Assembly: GCA_023554435.1 (NCBI GenBank)
Contig: JAMJQV010000111.1
Span: 1 to 6,502, forward strand
Direction of reading: 5' to 3'
DNA length: 6,502 bases
Source: Gemmatimonadota bacterium
Lineage (GTDB): Bacteria; Gemmatimonadota; Gemmatimonadetes; Palauibacterales; Palauibacteraceae
Shown piece by piece: positions 1 through 5,018 of this stretch; within the stretch, counting starts at the first letter, position 1, and each line of letters opens with the position of its first letter. The notes beneath the pieces were generated by a model. That model made no database searches, was not told the DNA's origin, and worked only from the letters and a program-made list of their open reading frames with translations. The position numbers and the translations under genes are program-made.

Positions 1-285
1 GAGAATCTCGAGATCATCGAGGATGGGGATCGGATCATCATTCGGAGTGAGCCGATCAATCCGGTGGAGGAGCTCGACGAGATGGGCGAGATGCCCTTCG
101 TGTCGGACGAGATGATCGAGAAGCTCCTGCAGGGCTTCGGAGTGACGTTCAGCATCACGACGCCGTTCAAGGTCGAGGAGCACAACGCGACCCGAAAAGA
201 CGGCAAGACGCTCGTGTGGGAGTTCAACCTGGAGACTCTCAAGTCCGGCGAAGCGACCGGGATCTACGCCGAGTTGAAGCGCTGA
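1..285 (+). CDS. C-terminal 94 residues of a hypothetical protein (5' end outside window)
   Basis: The frame is open from the first base of the window and ends at a TGA at 283-285, so the start lies upstream. A GTG at 64 is not preceded by a convincing ribosome binding site, and the coding character begins before it, so I treat the gene as truncated by the window edge. The visible part starts with an acidic segment (E-N-L-E-I-I-E-D-G-D). It then alternates short hydrophobic strands with a conserved-looking core, TPFKVEEHNATRKDGKTLVW, followed by a closing strand near the C terminus. The pattern 'P-x-K-V-x-x-H-N-A ... D-G-K-T-L-V-W' resembles the end of LppM-like or related beta-sandwich domains of exported lipoproteins, which would fit an envelope protein. 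That assignment is inference from a fragment; without the N terminus I cannot see a signal peptide or assign a function. Confidence 0.75.
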   Translation, partial: ENLEIIEDGDRIIIRSEPINPVEELDEMGEMPFVSDEMIEKLLQGFGVTFSITTPFKVEEHNATRKDGKTLVWEFNLETLKSGEATGIYAELKR

Positions 286-307
286 TTCAACTCATTGCGC
301 ACAGATG

Positions 308-339
308 GAGCCGGGTCTCCCAGCGGGGCGGCCCGGCTC
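308..339 (+). terminator. Stem-loop after the truncated first gene
   Basis: An 8-bp perfect stem (GAGCCGGG at 308-315 with CCCGGCTC at 332-339) encloses a 16-nt loop. The loop can fold further (CCC 319-321 with GGG 325-327). It lies 22 nt after the TGA at 283-285 and before the next gene, the expected place for a terminator. No T-run follows, so it is not a classic intrinsic terminator; it may protect the 3' end or act with Rho. Confidence 0.45.
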
Positions 340-394
340 GTCGCGTCGGCGGGTTGTCTATCGCGCTTGCCGAGGAGTAACACGTCCAACGTTT

Positions 395-400
395 GGAGGA
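395..400 (+). promoter_or_regulatory. Shine-Dalgarno site fixing the start at 407
   Basis: GGAGGA lies 6 nt before the ATG at 407, and a second purine run (GAGGA, 402-406) sits directly next to the start. The same frame stays open back to an ATG at 305, but that start has no such site and would place the terminator-like hairpin at 308-339 inside the coding region. The site therefore supports 407 as the start. Confidence 0.75.
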
Positions 401-406
401 CGAGGA

Positions 407-895
407 ATGGAAGCCAAATCGCACGGAGAAGGGGGCAGGGTCGCGCTGGTTCGCGAGGCGCTCGAGCTGATCGCAGCCAGTCCGCGAGGTGTCCTGTGCA
501 CCCTCCTTCCCGAGGGCGGTGAGCCCTACGGTTCGCTCGTGGACATTCTACCGCTCGAGGGCGGAGACGCGGTCCTGTTCCTCAGCGGGCTGGCCGAGCA
601 CCGGAAGAACCTCGACGCGGACCCGCGAGGATCGCTTCTGCTCGGGCCTGCGATAGGGTCGCCCGATGCCCTGACGCAGCCGCGGGTGACGATCGTGGGC
701 AGCGCGGAGCACGTAGAGGACCGGGCTGAGTTTCGGGACCTTTACCTGGCGGCGCACCCGGCTTCTGCTGCCTTCATCGACTTTCCGGATTTCGCCTTCT
801 ACCGACTGCGCGCGGACAGGGTGCGATATATCGCGGGCTTCGGACGCATGGGCTGGATTCCGAGGGACTCTCTCCTCGCTCAGGATCCCGAGTAG
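407..895 (+). CDS. HugZ / pyridoxamine-5'-phosphate-oxidase-like FMN-binding split-barrel protein
   Basis: This 162-residue protein has the organisation of the short HugZ/HutZ-type split-barrel proteins in the pyridoxamine 5'-phosphate oxidase superfamily. An N-terminal helix (about 11-24) is followed by a first strand, GVLCTL (28-33), and PYGSLV (40-45). Next come the strand and loop LSGLAEHRKNL (59-69), where family members contact flavin phosphate, PRGSLLL (73-79) and PRVTIVG (92-98). A helix with AAHP (115-118) precedes FPDFAFYRL (126-134) and the closing RYIAGFGRMGWI (140-151). The superfamily binds FMN, or haem in some HugZ proteins, usually as a cytoplasmic dimer. The C-terminal DUF2470 domain of full-length HugZ, which carries a haem-related histidine, is absent. 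Haem degradation therefore cannot be assumed, and a general flavin-dependent oxidoreductase or F420/FMN-binding role is equally possible. The next gene starts 30 nt downstream on the same strand, suggesting co-transcription. Confidence 0.85.
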   Translation: MEAKSHGEGGRVALVREALELIAASPRGVLCTLLPEGGEPYGSLVDILPLEGGDAVLFLSGLAEHRKNLDADPRGSLLLGPAIGSPDALTQPRVTIVGSAEHVEDRAEFRDLYLAAHPASAAFIDFPDFAFYRLRADRVRYIAGFGRMGWIPRDSLLAQDPE

Positions 896-925
896 AACCC
901 ACGCCAGCTACCTGACGGAGGAAAC

Positions 926-1219
926 GTGTTCGATTTCGCACTGCTGATACCGCTCCTCGCGATCTTCTTCATATTCGGCGTGCCGATCATGGCGGTGGCG
1001 ACGCACTTCGTTCTGAGGCCCATGGTCCGGGATGTCATTGGCGCGATTCACGGCAAGGCGCAAGCCGAGGCACAGGACCTGACCAACCGGGTGGGGCGAC
1101 TGGAGCAAGTGATCCTCGACCAGGGGACCCAGATCGATCGCCTGGTCGAGGCGGAATCTTTCCGCCGGCAACTCGAGGCGGGCGGAAGGGGTTCGGATCC
1201 GCCGTCTCTCGGCGGATAA
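926..1219 (+). CDS. Small single-helix membrane protein with C-terminal coiled coil, PspB-like
   Basis: This 97-residue protein starts with GTG at 926, preceded by GGAGGA (917-922) at 3-nt spacing. Residues 4-28 form one strongly hydrophobic segment (F-A-L-L-I-P-L-L-A-I-F-F-I-F-G-V-P...). A basic H-F-V-L-R-P-M-V-R turn and a heptad-rich, charged region (about 45-84, containing RVGRLEQVILDQ) follow. A short Gly/Pro tail ends the protein. The order, an 'IPL...IFxIFxxPI' helix followed by a helix with 'R-(I/V)-x-x-L-E-x-I/V-L-D', matches PspB of the phage-shock envelope-stress system, which sits in the inner membrane and works with PspA and PspC. This likeness is my own reading from memory of E. 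coli PspB. The protein is longer than typical PspB (about 75 residues), and no pspA or pspC is in the window, so I leave the symbol empty. It follows the split-barrel gene by 30 nt and is probably co-transcribed with it. Confidence 0.75.
   Translation: MFDFALLIPLLAIFFIFGVPIMAVATHFVLRPMVRDVIGAIHGKAQAEAQDLTNRVGRLEQVILDQGTQIDRLVEAESFRRQLEAGGRGSDPPSLGG
1197..1217. terminator. Stem-loop between convergent genes, overlapping a stop codon
   Basis: ATCCGCCG (1197-1204) and CGGCGGAT (1210-1217) form a perfect 8-bp stem with a 5-nt TCTCT loop. The right arm runs into the TAA (1217-1219) of the small membrane protein gene. The opposite-strand gene ends at 1226, so the hairpin could stop transcription from both sides. 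No T-run flanks it, so its strength as an intrinsic terminator is uncertain. Confidence 0.5.
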
Positions 1220-1225
1220 CGGCGC

Positions 1226-1861
1226 TCACATCCGAAGACGTCCGAACACCCCCACCGTCCCGCCGTCGGCCGGCGACAGCACGGGTGCGATCGTCAGACG
1301 CGGCGACTCCTGCTCGTGGCTGGCCGCGAGTTCCGCGTTGTAGCTGCGAGCCTGGTTGTCGGCACCCGCAATGTCGTGGATCATGGAATAGGCAGTCGCC
1401 GCCAGAGTGACCAGACCCACAACGCCGGCAGCGGCCATCGCGTCGTCGTCCCCGAACAGGTCACACCCGCCGCCCGAACAGATGGCAGTCATGGCGAGCG
1501 AGCCCGCGAGCGTGATCCCGACCCGAGTCCCCACTCCCTTCCAGGCCGCTCCCGAGGCTCCAGCGTACCAGTATCCGGTCGCCGGCCCGAAATACATGCC
1601 ATAGGTGAACAGAAGGAGGCCCGCCGTCGAGTCCCCTCCATCGGAACTCGAGAGTACCATTCCAAGGGTGATGGGGATGGCGGTACCGGCGAACGAGAGT
1701 AGGGTAGCGGTGCTCTCCGACTTCATACCCGCGATCTCCCTGGCCTCGTCCGCGACCGCTGAGGCCAGCATCGCGTCCTGGGGGCACGCCGTGCCGGGGC
1801 CGATCGAGGCGCTGAAAGCCCCCAACACCGCCAGCGAACCGAGAATCTGCCGCGTCTTCAC
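1226..1861 (-). CDS. Exported Gly/Ala-rich protein of unknown function
   Basis: I choose the GTG at 1861 because GGGGAGG (minus strand, 1867-1873) lies 5 nt before it and the result begins with a clean signal peptide: basic K2-R4, a hydrophobic core, and a likely cleavage site near GPGTA-C (25/26). ATGs at 1891 and 1879 would add up to ten polar residues. Cys26 follows the signal, but the residues before it do not make a good lipobox. The 211-residue product has four hydrophobic, Gly/Ala-rich stretches (about 53-70, 80-100, 112-128, 141-158). They contain FGPATGYWYAG (91-101), two cysteines in C128-S-G-G-G-C133, and a D-L-F-G-D-D-D turn. A Y-S-M-I-H-D-I-A motif (158-165) precedes RSYN. The C terminus (P-R-L-T-I-A-P-V...G-V-F-G-R-L-R-M) looks like a final outer-membrane-type beta strand. 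I do not recognise a characterised family; an envelope protein is the best reading. It converges with the upstream plus-strand pair. Confidence 0.75.
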   Translation of the reverse strand: MKTRQILGSLAVLGAFSASIGPGTACPQDAMLASAVADEAREIAGMKSESTATLLSFAGTAIPITLGMVLSSSDGGDSTAGLLLFTYGMYFGPATGYWYAGASGAAWKGVGTRVGITLAGSLAMTAICSGGGCDLFGDDDAMAAAGVVGLVTLAATAYSMIHDIAGADNQARSYNAELAASHEQESPRLTIAPVLSPADGGTVGVFGRLRM

Positions 1862-1866
1862 CTTTG

Positions 1867-1873
1867 CCTCCCC
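1867..1873 (-). promoter_or_regulatory. Shine-Dalgarno site deciding the GTG start at 1861
   Basis: On the minus strand this reads GGGGAGG, five nucleotides upstream of the GTG at 1861-1859. It would lie inside the coding sequence if the ATG at 1891 or at 1879 were used. Starting at 1861 also gives a standard signal peptide, so the two lines of evidence agree. Confidence 0.65.
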
Positions 1874-1995
1874 ATGCATGTCGTGGATCATGCAACCGAT
1901 TCAAGACTGGGCAGGCCCGATCAAGTACGAGTCAGGTGGTATCGCCGAGGAGTCATGCGCTTGTCGGTGTCACAGGGGGTCGCGAAGTTCAGTAC

Positions 1996-2949
1996 ATGGC
2001 ATTCGAGATCCGTCCTCACCCCGATTTTTCCTGGTCGCAGAGCCGGCGCTCCACGTTCCGCGAGTGTCCGCGCAAGTACTACTGGCAGTACTACGGCTCG
2101 CATAACGGCTGGCTGGACGAGGCCACGGACGAGGCCAGGCGCGCCTGGCGGCTGAAGAAGATCACGAACCTCTACATGGTGCTGGGCACGATCGTGCACG
2201 AGCTGGCAGCGGACACGATCCTGCGCGTGCGCGGCGGTGGCGCGGTTCCCGACGCGGCCGAACTGATCGAACAGGGCCGGGGCCGGCTCAACCGGGCCTG
2301 GCTCATGTCGCAGAAGCACGAGGAGTGGGAGCGCAGCCCGAACCGGGTCAACATGCTGATGGAGTTCTACCGGGGGTCCGGCCCCTCGCGCGACCTGATC
2401 GAGAAGATCAGGGACAAGCTCTACGCCTGCCTCCGCCATCTGTTGTCGTCGGAGAGTTTCCGGGAGGCCGTCGAAGCACCGGCTGTCGAGGTGAAGGAAG
2501 TCGATCGCCTCGACTTCGTCGAGCTGGACGGCGTCAAGGTGTACGCGCAGCCCGATCTCCTCTACAAGCTCGGCGATGCGTGGCGCATCGTGGACTGGAA
2601 GACCGGTGCTCGCCATGCCTCGCACAGCCCGCAGCTCCGCACCTACGCCGTCTATCTCCAGGAGCGGGGGGACCTGCCGGAGGGGCCGGTGATCGGCCGT
2701 CTCGAGTACCTGGGGACCGGGGACGCCGTCAGCGTTCCGGTATCGGATCGAGACTGTGCGGAGGAGCGTCAGAAGATGGCGGACAGCGTGGCGGCCATGC
2801 GCACCTACCTGGCAGATCCAGTCCGCAACGAGGCCCTGCCGCGCGACAGTTTTCCGCTCGTGGAGGACACCCGACGCTGCCCACAGTGTCCATTCTTCGA
2901 GTTGTGCGAAGAGGAGCTCGCCGCGGCCGACATCGCCGGCCCCTTCTGA
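1996..2949 (+). CDS. Stand-alone PD-(D/E)XK nuclease with probable 4Fe-4S cluster (RecB/AddB/Cas4 type)
   Basis: The 317-residue protein carries a full set of motifs of the RecB-like PD-(D/E)XK exonuclease fold. The N terminus, WSQSRRSTFRECPRKYYW (13-30), is typical of the family and contains Cys24. Motif I is L-G-T-I-V-H68-E-L. The catalytic core has Q-P-D187-L-L-Y and V-D200-W-K202-T-G, with the helix Q213-L-R-T-Y217-A-V-Y after it. The C terminus has C295-P-Q-C298-P-F-F-E-L-C304. Cys24 plus C-x2-C-x5-C reproduces the spacing of the AddB iron-sulfur 'staple', so a 4Fe-4S cluster is expected. Relatives are 5'-3' or 3'-5' DNA exonucleases in recombination and repair, or Cas4 in CRISPR adaptation. 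No helicase, cas gene or CRISPR array is nearby. The start at 1996 gives the family N terminus but has only a weak ribosome binding site; the frame stays open upstream to 1864, overlapping the divergent gene's leader, which I reject. Confidence 0.88.
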   Translation: MAFEIRPHPDFSWSQSRRSTFRECPRKYYWQYYGSHNGWLDEATDEARRAWRLKKITNLYMVLGTIVHELAADTILRVRGGGAVPDAAELIEQGRGRLNRAWLMSQKHEEWERSPNRVNMLMEFYRGSGPSRDLIEKIRDKLYACLRHLLSSESFREAVEAPAVEVKEVDRLDFVELDGVKVYAQPDLLYKLGDAWRIVDWKTGARHASHSPQLRTYAVYLQERGDLPEGPVIGRLEYLGTGDAVSVPVSDRDCAEERQKMADSVAAMRTYLADPVRNEALPRDSFPLVEDTRRCPQCPFFELCEEELAAADIAGPF

Positions 2950-2989
2950 CGGCCCGTGCCTCCCTGAGGCCTTCGCCAGGCTCTCCGAG

Positions 2990-3017
2990 TTTACAGATCG
3001 TCTCAAACGGGTACTTT
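2990..3017 (+). promoter_or_regulatory. Candidate sigma70-type promoter for the secreted protein gene at 3087
   Basis: TTTACA (2990-2995, 5 of 6 against TTGACA) is followed after 16 nt by TACTTT (3012-3017), which keeps the first two bases and the last base of the -10 consensus. The block 2989-3022 is clearly AT-richer than its surroundings and lies between two same-strand genes. It would give a leader of roughly 60 nt before the ATG at 3087. The -10 match is mediocre. Confidence 0.35.
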
Positions 3018-3074
3018 TGTATCGTCCCGACCACGGCAGCTCTGGCTCAGTTGCCGCCCCCTTCGAAGTTGCCC

Positions 3075-3081
3075 AAGGAGG
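3075..3081 (+). promoter_or_regulatory. Strong Shine-Dalgarno site for the gene at 3087
   Basis: AAGGAGG lies 5 nt before the ATG at 3087. It settles the start: the reading frame is open upstream to 2325, but that extension overlaps the nuclease gene and lacks a signal sequence at its front. Confidence 0.85.
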
Positions 3082-3086
3082 TCCGC

Positions 3087-3854
3087 ATGAGGCGATGGAT
3101 ATTGTTGCCCCTCGCAGTTCTGATGTTGATGCCGGCGAGTCTCGCCGCGCAGGAAGACGCCGCACCGACCTGGTGGGCCGTATTCACCGAGCAGGTCGCA
3201 CCGGCCAACGTAGTGGCGTTCGAAGAGAACAGTGCCGCGATGACGGAGCTCATCAAGGCGAACGCACCCGCCGACATGGTCTACTACACCCACTCCGGGC
3301 CCGAGACCGGCTACATGTACGCAATCCCGATGGCCGGGATGGGCGAGTTCATGACAATGAACGAGCAGTGGATGGGTATGATCAACGAGATCGGCTGGGA
3401 GAAGTGGGAAGAGATGTCCGCCGACCACCTGGTCGACCACAGGGCGATGAACTTCTACATCGAGCTTGCCGACCAGTCCTACCACCCGGAGGGATTCGAA
3501 GAGTCGATGGCGGACAAGCCGTTCCGGCGCTTTGACTGGTTGTATCCGAAGTCGGGTATGGAGGAGGAGTTCAACGAGGTGTTGGTGGAGTGGGTCGACT
3601 TCTACGCCGAGCATGGGCTCGAAGCGGGATGGACGGCTTACCAGGCGGTCACCGGCGACGACCTGCCCCTCGTCGTTCTGATCACGCCGGCGGCGAGCGG
3701 CAGTGCCTTCCACATGTTGGCGGAGGAAGAGGAAGCAGTCGTGTGGGAGGCGGGAAGCGAGCTGTGGGCGAAGACGATGGAAATGCTGAGGGGGTATGAG
3801 GCCCACGACGCCACGTTCCGGCCAGAGCTGTCGCTGGTGCCCGACACGATGTAG
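3087..3854 (+). CDS. Secreted acidic protein, probable tandem ferredoxin-like (dimeric alpha-beta barrel-like) domains
   Basis: The 255-residue product begins with a textbook signal peptide (M-R-R-W-I-L-L-P-L-A...), with likely cleavage after A-S-L-A-A (21) before Q-E-D, so it is probably periplasmic or released. The mature part is rich in Glu, Met and Trp. It seems to contain two similar halves. Half one (about 29-100) has a strand TWWAVFTEQVAP, a long helix, a strand MVYYTHSGPETGYMYAIP, then a helix. Half two (about 146-230) has FRRFDWLYPKSG, a long helix EEEFNEVLVEWVDFY, a strand GWTAYQAVTGDDLPLVVLI, then a helix. This strand-helix-strand-strand-helix order recalls NIPSNAP/ABM-type dimeric alpha-beta barrels. 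I infer the fold and the duplication from pattern alone. No catalytic motif or cofactor site is visible, and I cannot give a function. It lies 137 nt after the nuclease gene and may have its own promoter. Confidence 0.8.
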   Translation: MRRWILLPLAVLMLMPASLAAQEDAAPTWWAVFTEQVAPANVVAFEENSAAMTELIKANAPADMVYYTHSGPETGYMYAIPMAGMGEFMTMNEQWMGMINEIGWEKWEEMSADHLVDHRAMNFYIELADQSYHPEGFEESMADKPFRRFDWLYPKSGMEEEFNEVLVEWVDFYAEHGLEAGWTAYQAVTGDDLPLVVLITPAASGSAFHMLAEEEEAVVWEAGSELWAKTMEMLRGYEAHDATFRPELSLVPDTM

Positions 3855-3872
3855 TCGTCATGCTCAGCTGAC

Positions 3873-3890
3873 TTCCGCTTCGAGGCGGAA
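3873..3890. terminator. Small stem-loop after the secreted protein gene
   Basis: TTCCGC (3873-3878) pairs with GCGGAA (3885-3890) around a 6-nt TTCGAG loop, 18 nt after the TAG at 3852-3854. It lies just upstream of a larger hairpin and may be part of the same 3'-end structure. On its own the 6-bp stem is weak evidence. Confidence 0.3.
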
Positions 3891-3893
3891 ACG

Positions 3894-3934
3894 ACGAAGC
3901 CCGCGAGCGCAGAGCCAGGCGCCGCGGGCTTCGT
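3894..3934. terminator. Strong stem-loop, probable bidirectional terminator between convergent genes
   Basis: ACGAAGCCCGCG (3894-3905) is perfectly complementary to CGCGGGCTTCGT (3923-3934), giving a 12-bp stem. The 17-nt interior can extend the helix with GCGC (3907-3910) and GCGC (3919-3922) after a single bulged A. It lies between the stop of the plus-strand gene (3854) and the stop of the minus-strand reductase gene (3956), where a shared terminator is expected. A third small stem, 3940-3945 with 3949-3954, lies next to the reductase stop. T-runs are missing on both sides, as is common in GC-rich genomes. Confidence 0.6.
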
Positions 3935-3955
3935 GCATCGGGCCGAACCGGCCCA

Positions 3956-4996
3956 TCAGTTCGTAAGCACGACCTTGCCGAGATTGCGGCGCGCGTGAAT
4001 GAAGCGATGCGCTTCGACGGCTCCGTCCCTCGTGAGCGGGTAGGTGCTGTCGAGGATCGGCTTGAGCTCGCCTGACTCGACCCCACGGTAGATCTCGTCC
4101 AGTCCCGAGAGCAGCAGTCCCTCTCGCTCCTGCAGATGGAGCAGGTGGACGCCGGAAATCCCGATGCAGGGCTGAACCAGGTCCATGGGATGGATGCGCG
4201 GAGTCCTGAGCCATGCCAGCGCGGCGCGTGGCCAGTTCTTCCTGCTGGTCGGCAGGGCGGCGCTCATCCCGTAGAACACCAGCCGTCCAAGCGGCGCGAG
4301 CAGGCGTCTGCACGCAGCCGTGGCCTCCCCGCCCGTGGCATCGAGGGCCACATCCAGTTCGCGTTGCCCGAGAAGACGCGCGACGTCGGGCTCCCAGTCG
4401 CCCCGGGAATCGAAGCAGGCCTCGGCGCCGAGCTCGTCCGTGACGAAGGATCTCTTCTCGGGGGTGCCGGCTGTGCCGATCACCCGCAGTCCGTCCCGCA
4501 CGGCCAGCTGGACGGCCGCGGACCCGACGCCGCCGGCCGCGCCGAGGATCAACACGCTCTCTCCGGCCCTCACGCGCGCGCATTCGGACAGGCACACCCA
4601 CGCCGTGAGAAACACGACGGGGATGGCCGCCGCCTCGGCAGGTGAAAGGCTGTCGGGGTAATGGAACAGGTTTCTGGTGGGGACCACGATGTCGTGCGCG
4701 TAACCGCCGTGCCGGATCAGGCCCACCGCCCTGTCGCCGGGCGCCCAGTCCTGGACCCCTTCACCCACGGACACGACCTCGCCGGCCACCTCGAACCCGG
4801 GGCTGTAGGGCCGGGGAGGCACGGTATCGTAGAGCCCGGCGCGCATGAACAGATCCGCGAAGTTGATGCCCGCCGCCCGCACGCGCAGGTGCACTTCGCC
4901 AGGACCGGGTGCCGGCAACGGGATCTCGCGCTCGACGAACACTTCCGGCGCTCCGTGGCGCTCGATGCGCACGGCGCGAGTGGTGGATTCAGACAC
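3956..4996 (-). CDS. VAT-1-like zinc-independent quinone oxidoreductase (MDR superfamily)
   Basis: The 346-residue protein is a medium-chain dehydrogenase/reductase of the quinone-oxidoreductase branch, expected to use NADPH to reduce quinones or enones in the cytoplasm. The GroES-like N-terminal domain has GINFADLFMRAGLYD (43-57), SPGFEVAGEV (65-74) and APGDRAVGL (85-93). The Rossmann domain has LILGAAGGVGSAAVQLA (149-165) for nucleotide binding and V-A-L-D-A-T-G-G (216-223). The end, RRNLGKVVLTN, and the central sequence GISGVHLLHLQERE are closer to the synaptic-vesicle VAT-1 homologue subgroup than to E. coli QorA. The zinc-binding cysteine set of alcohol dehydrogenases is absent, as expected. 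The start is GTG at 4996, with AGGAG (minus strand, 5007-5011) 10 nt upstream. It follows the serpin gene by 22 nt on the same strand, so the two are probably one transcript. The physiological substrate cannot be read from the sequence. Confidence 0.93.
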   Translation of the reverse strand: MSESTTRAVRIERHGAPEVFVEREIPLPAPGPGEVHLRVRAAGINFADLFMRAGLYDTVPPRPYSPGFEVAGEVVSVGEGVQDWAPGDRAVGLIRHGGYAHDIVVPTRNLFHYPDSLSPAEAAAIPVVFLTAWVCLSECARVRAGESVLILGAAGGVGSAAVQLAVRDGLRVIGTAGTPEKRSFVTDELGAEACFDSRGDWEPDVARLLGQRELDVALDATGGEATAACRRLLAPLGRLVFYGMSAALPTSRKNWPRAALAWLRTPRIHPMDLVQPCIGISGVHLLHLQEREGLLLSGLDEIYRGVESGELKPILDSTYPLTRDGAVEAHRFIHARRNLGKVVLTN

Positions 4997-5018
4997 GGTG
5001 GTCAGACTCCTGTGAAGG

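Noticed and set aside
305..406. Upstream extension of the split-barrel gene to the ATG at 305
   Set aside because: The extra 34 residues are Arg/Gly-rich, the hairpin at 308-339 would lie inside it, and the clear ribosome binding site is at 395-400 before the ATG at 407.
1151..1165. GCGGAA-TCT-TTCCGC hairpin
   Set aside because: It lies inside the coding region of the small membrane protein and is short enough to be a by-product of codon use.
1996..2949. Naming the nuclease cas4 and calling a CRISPR locus
   Set aside because: There is no repeat-spacer array and no cas1 or cas2 in the window, and the cysteine spacing matches AddB-type staples as well as Cas4.
2325..3086. Upstream in-frame extension of the secreted protein gene
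   Set aside because: It overlaps the nuclease gene in another frame, has low-complexity content, and would bury a perfect signal peptide; AAGGAGG at 3075-3081 marks the real start.
1921..3165. Long open frame on the minus strand covering the nuclease gene
   Set aside because: It is antisense to a gene with a full set of catalytic motifs, its protein is rich in Arg, Pro and Ala without recognisable domains, and such frames are common opposite GC-rich genes.
4136..4645. Open frame on the plus strand opposite the quinone reductase gene
   Set aside because: It is antisense to a well-supported enzyme and has a low-complexity Arg/Pro/Gly composition.
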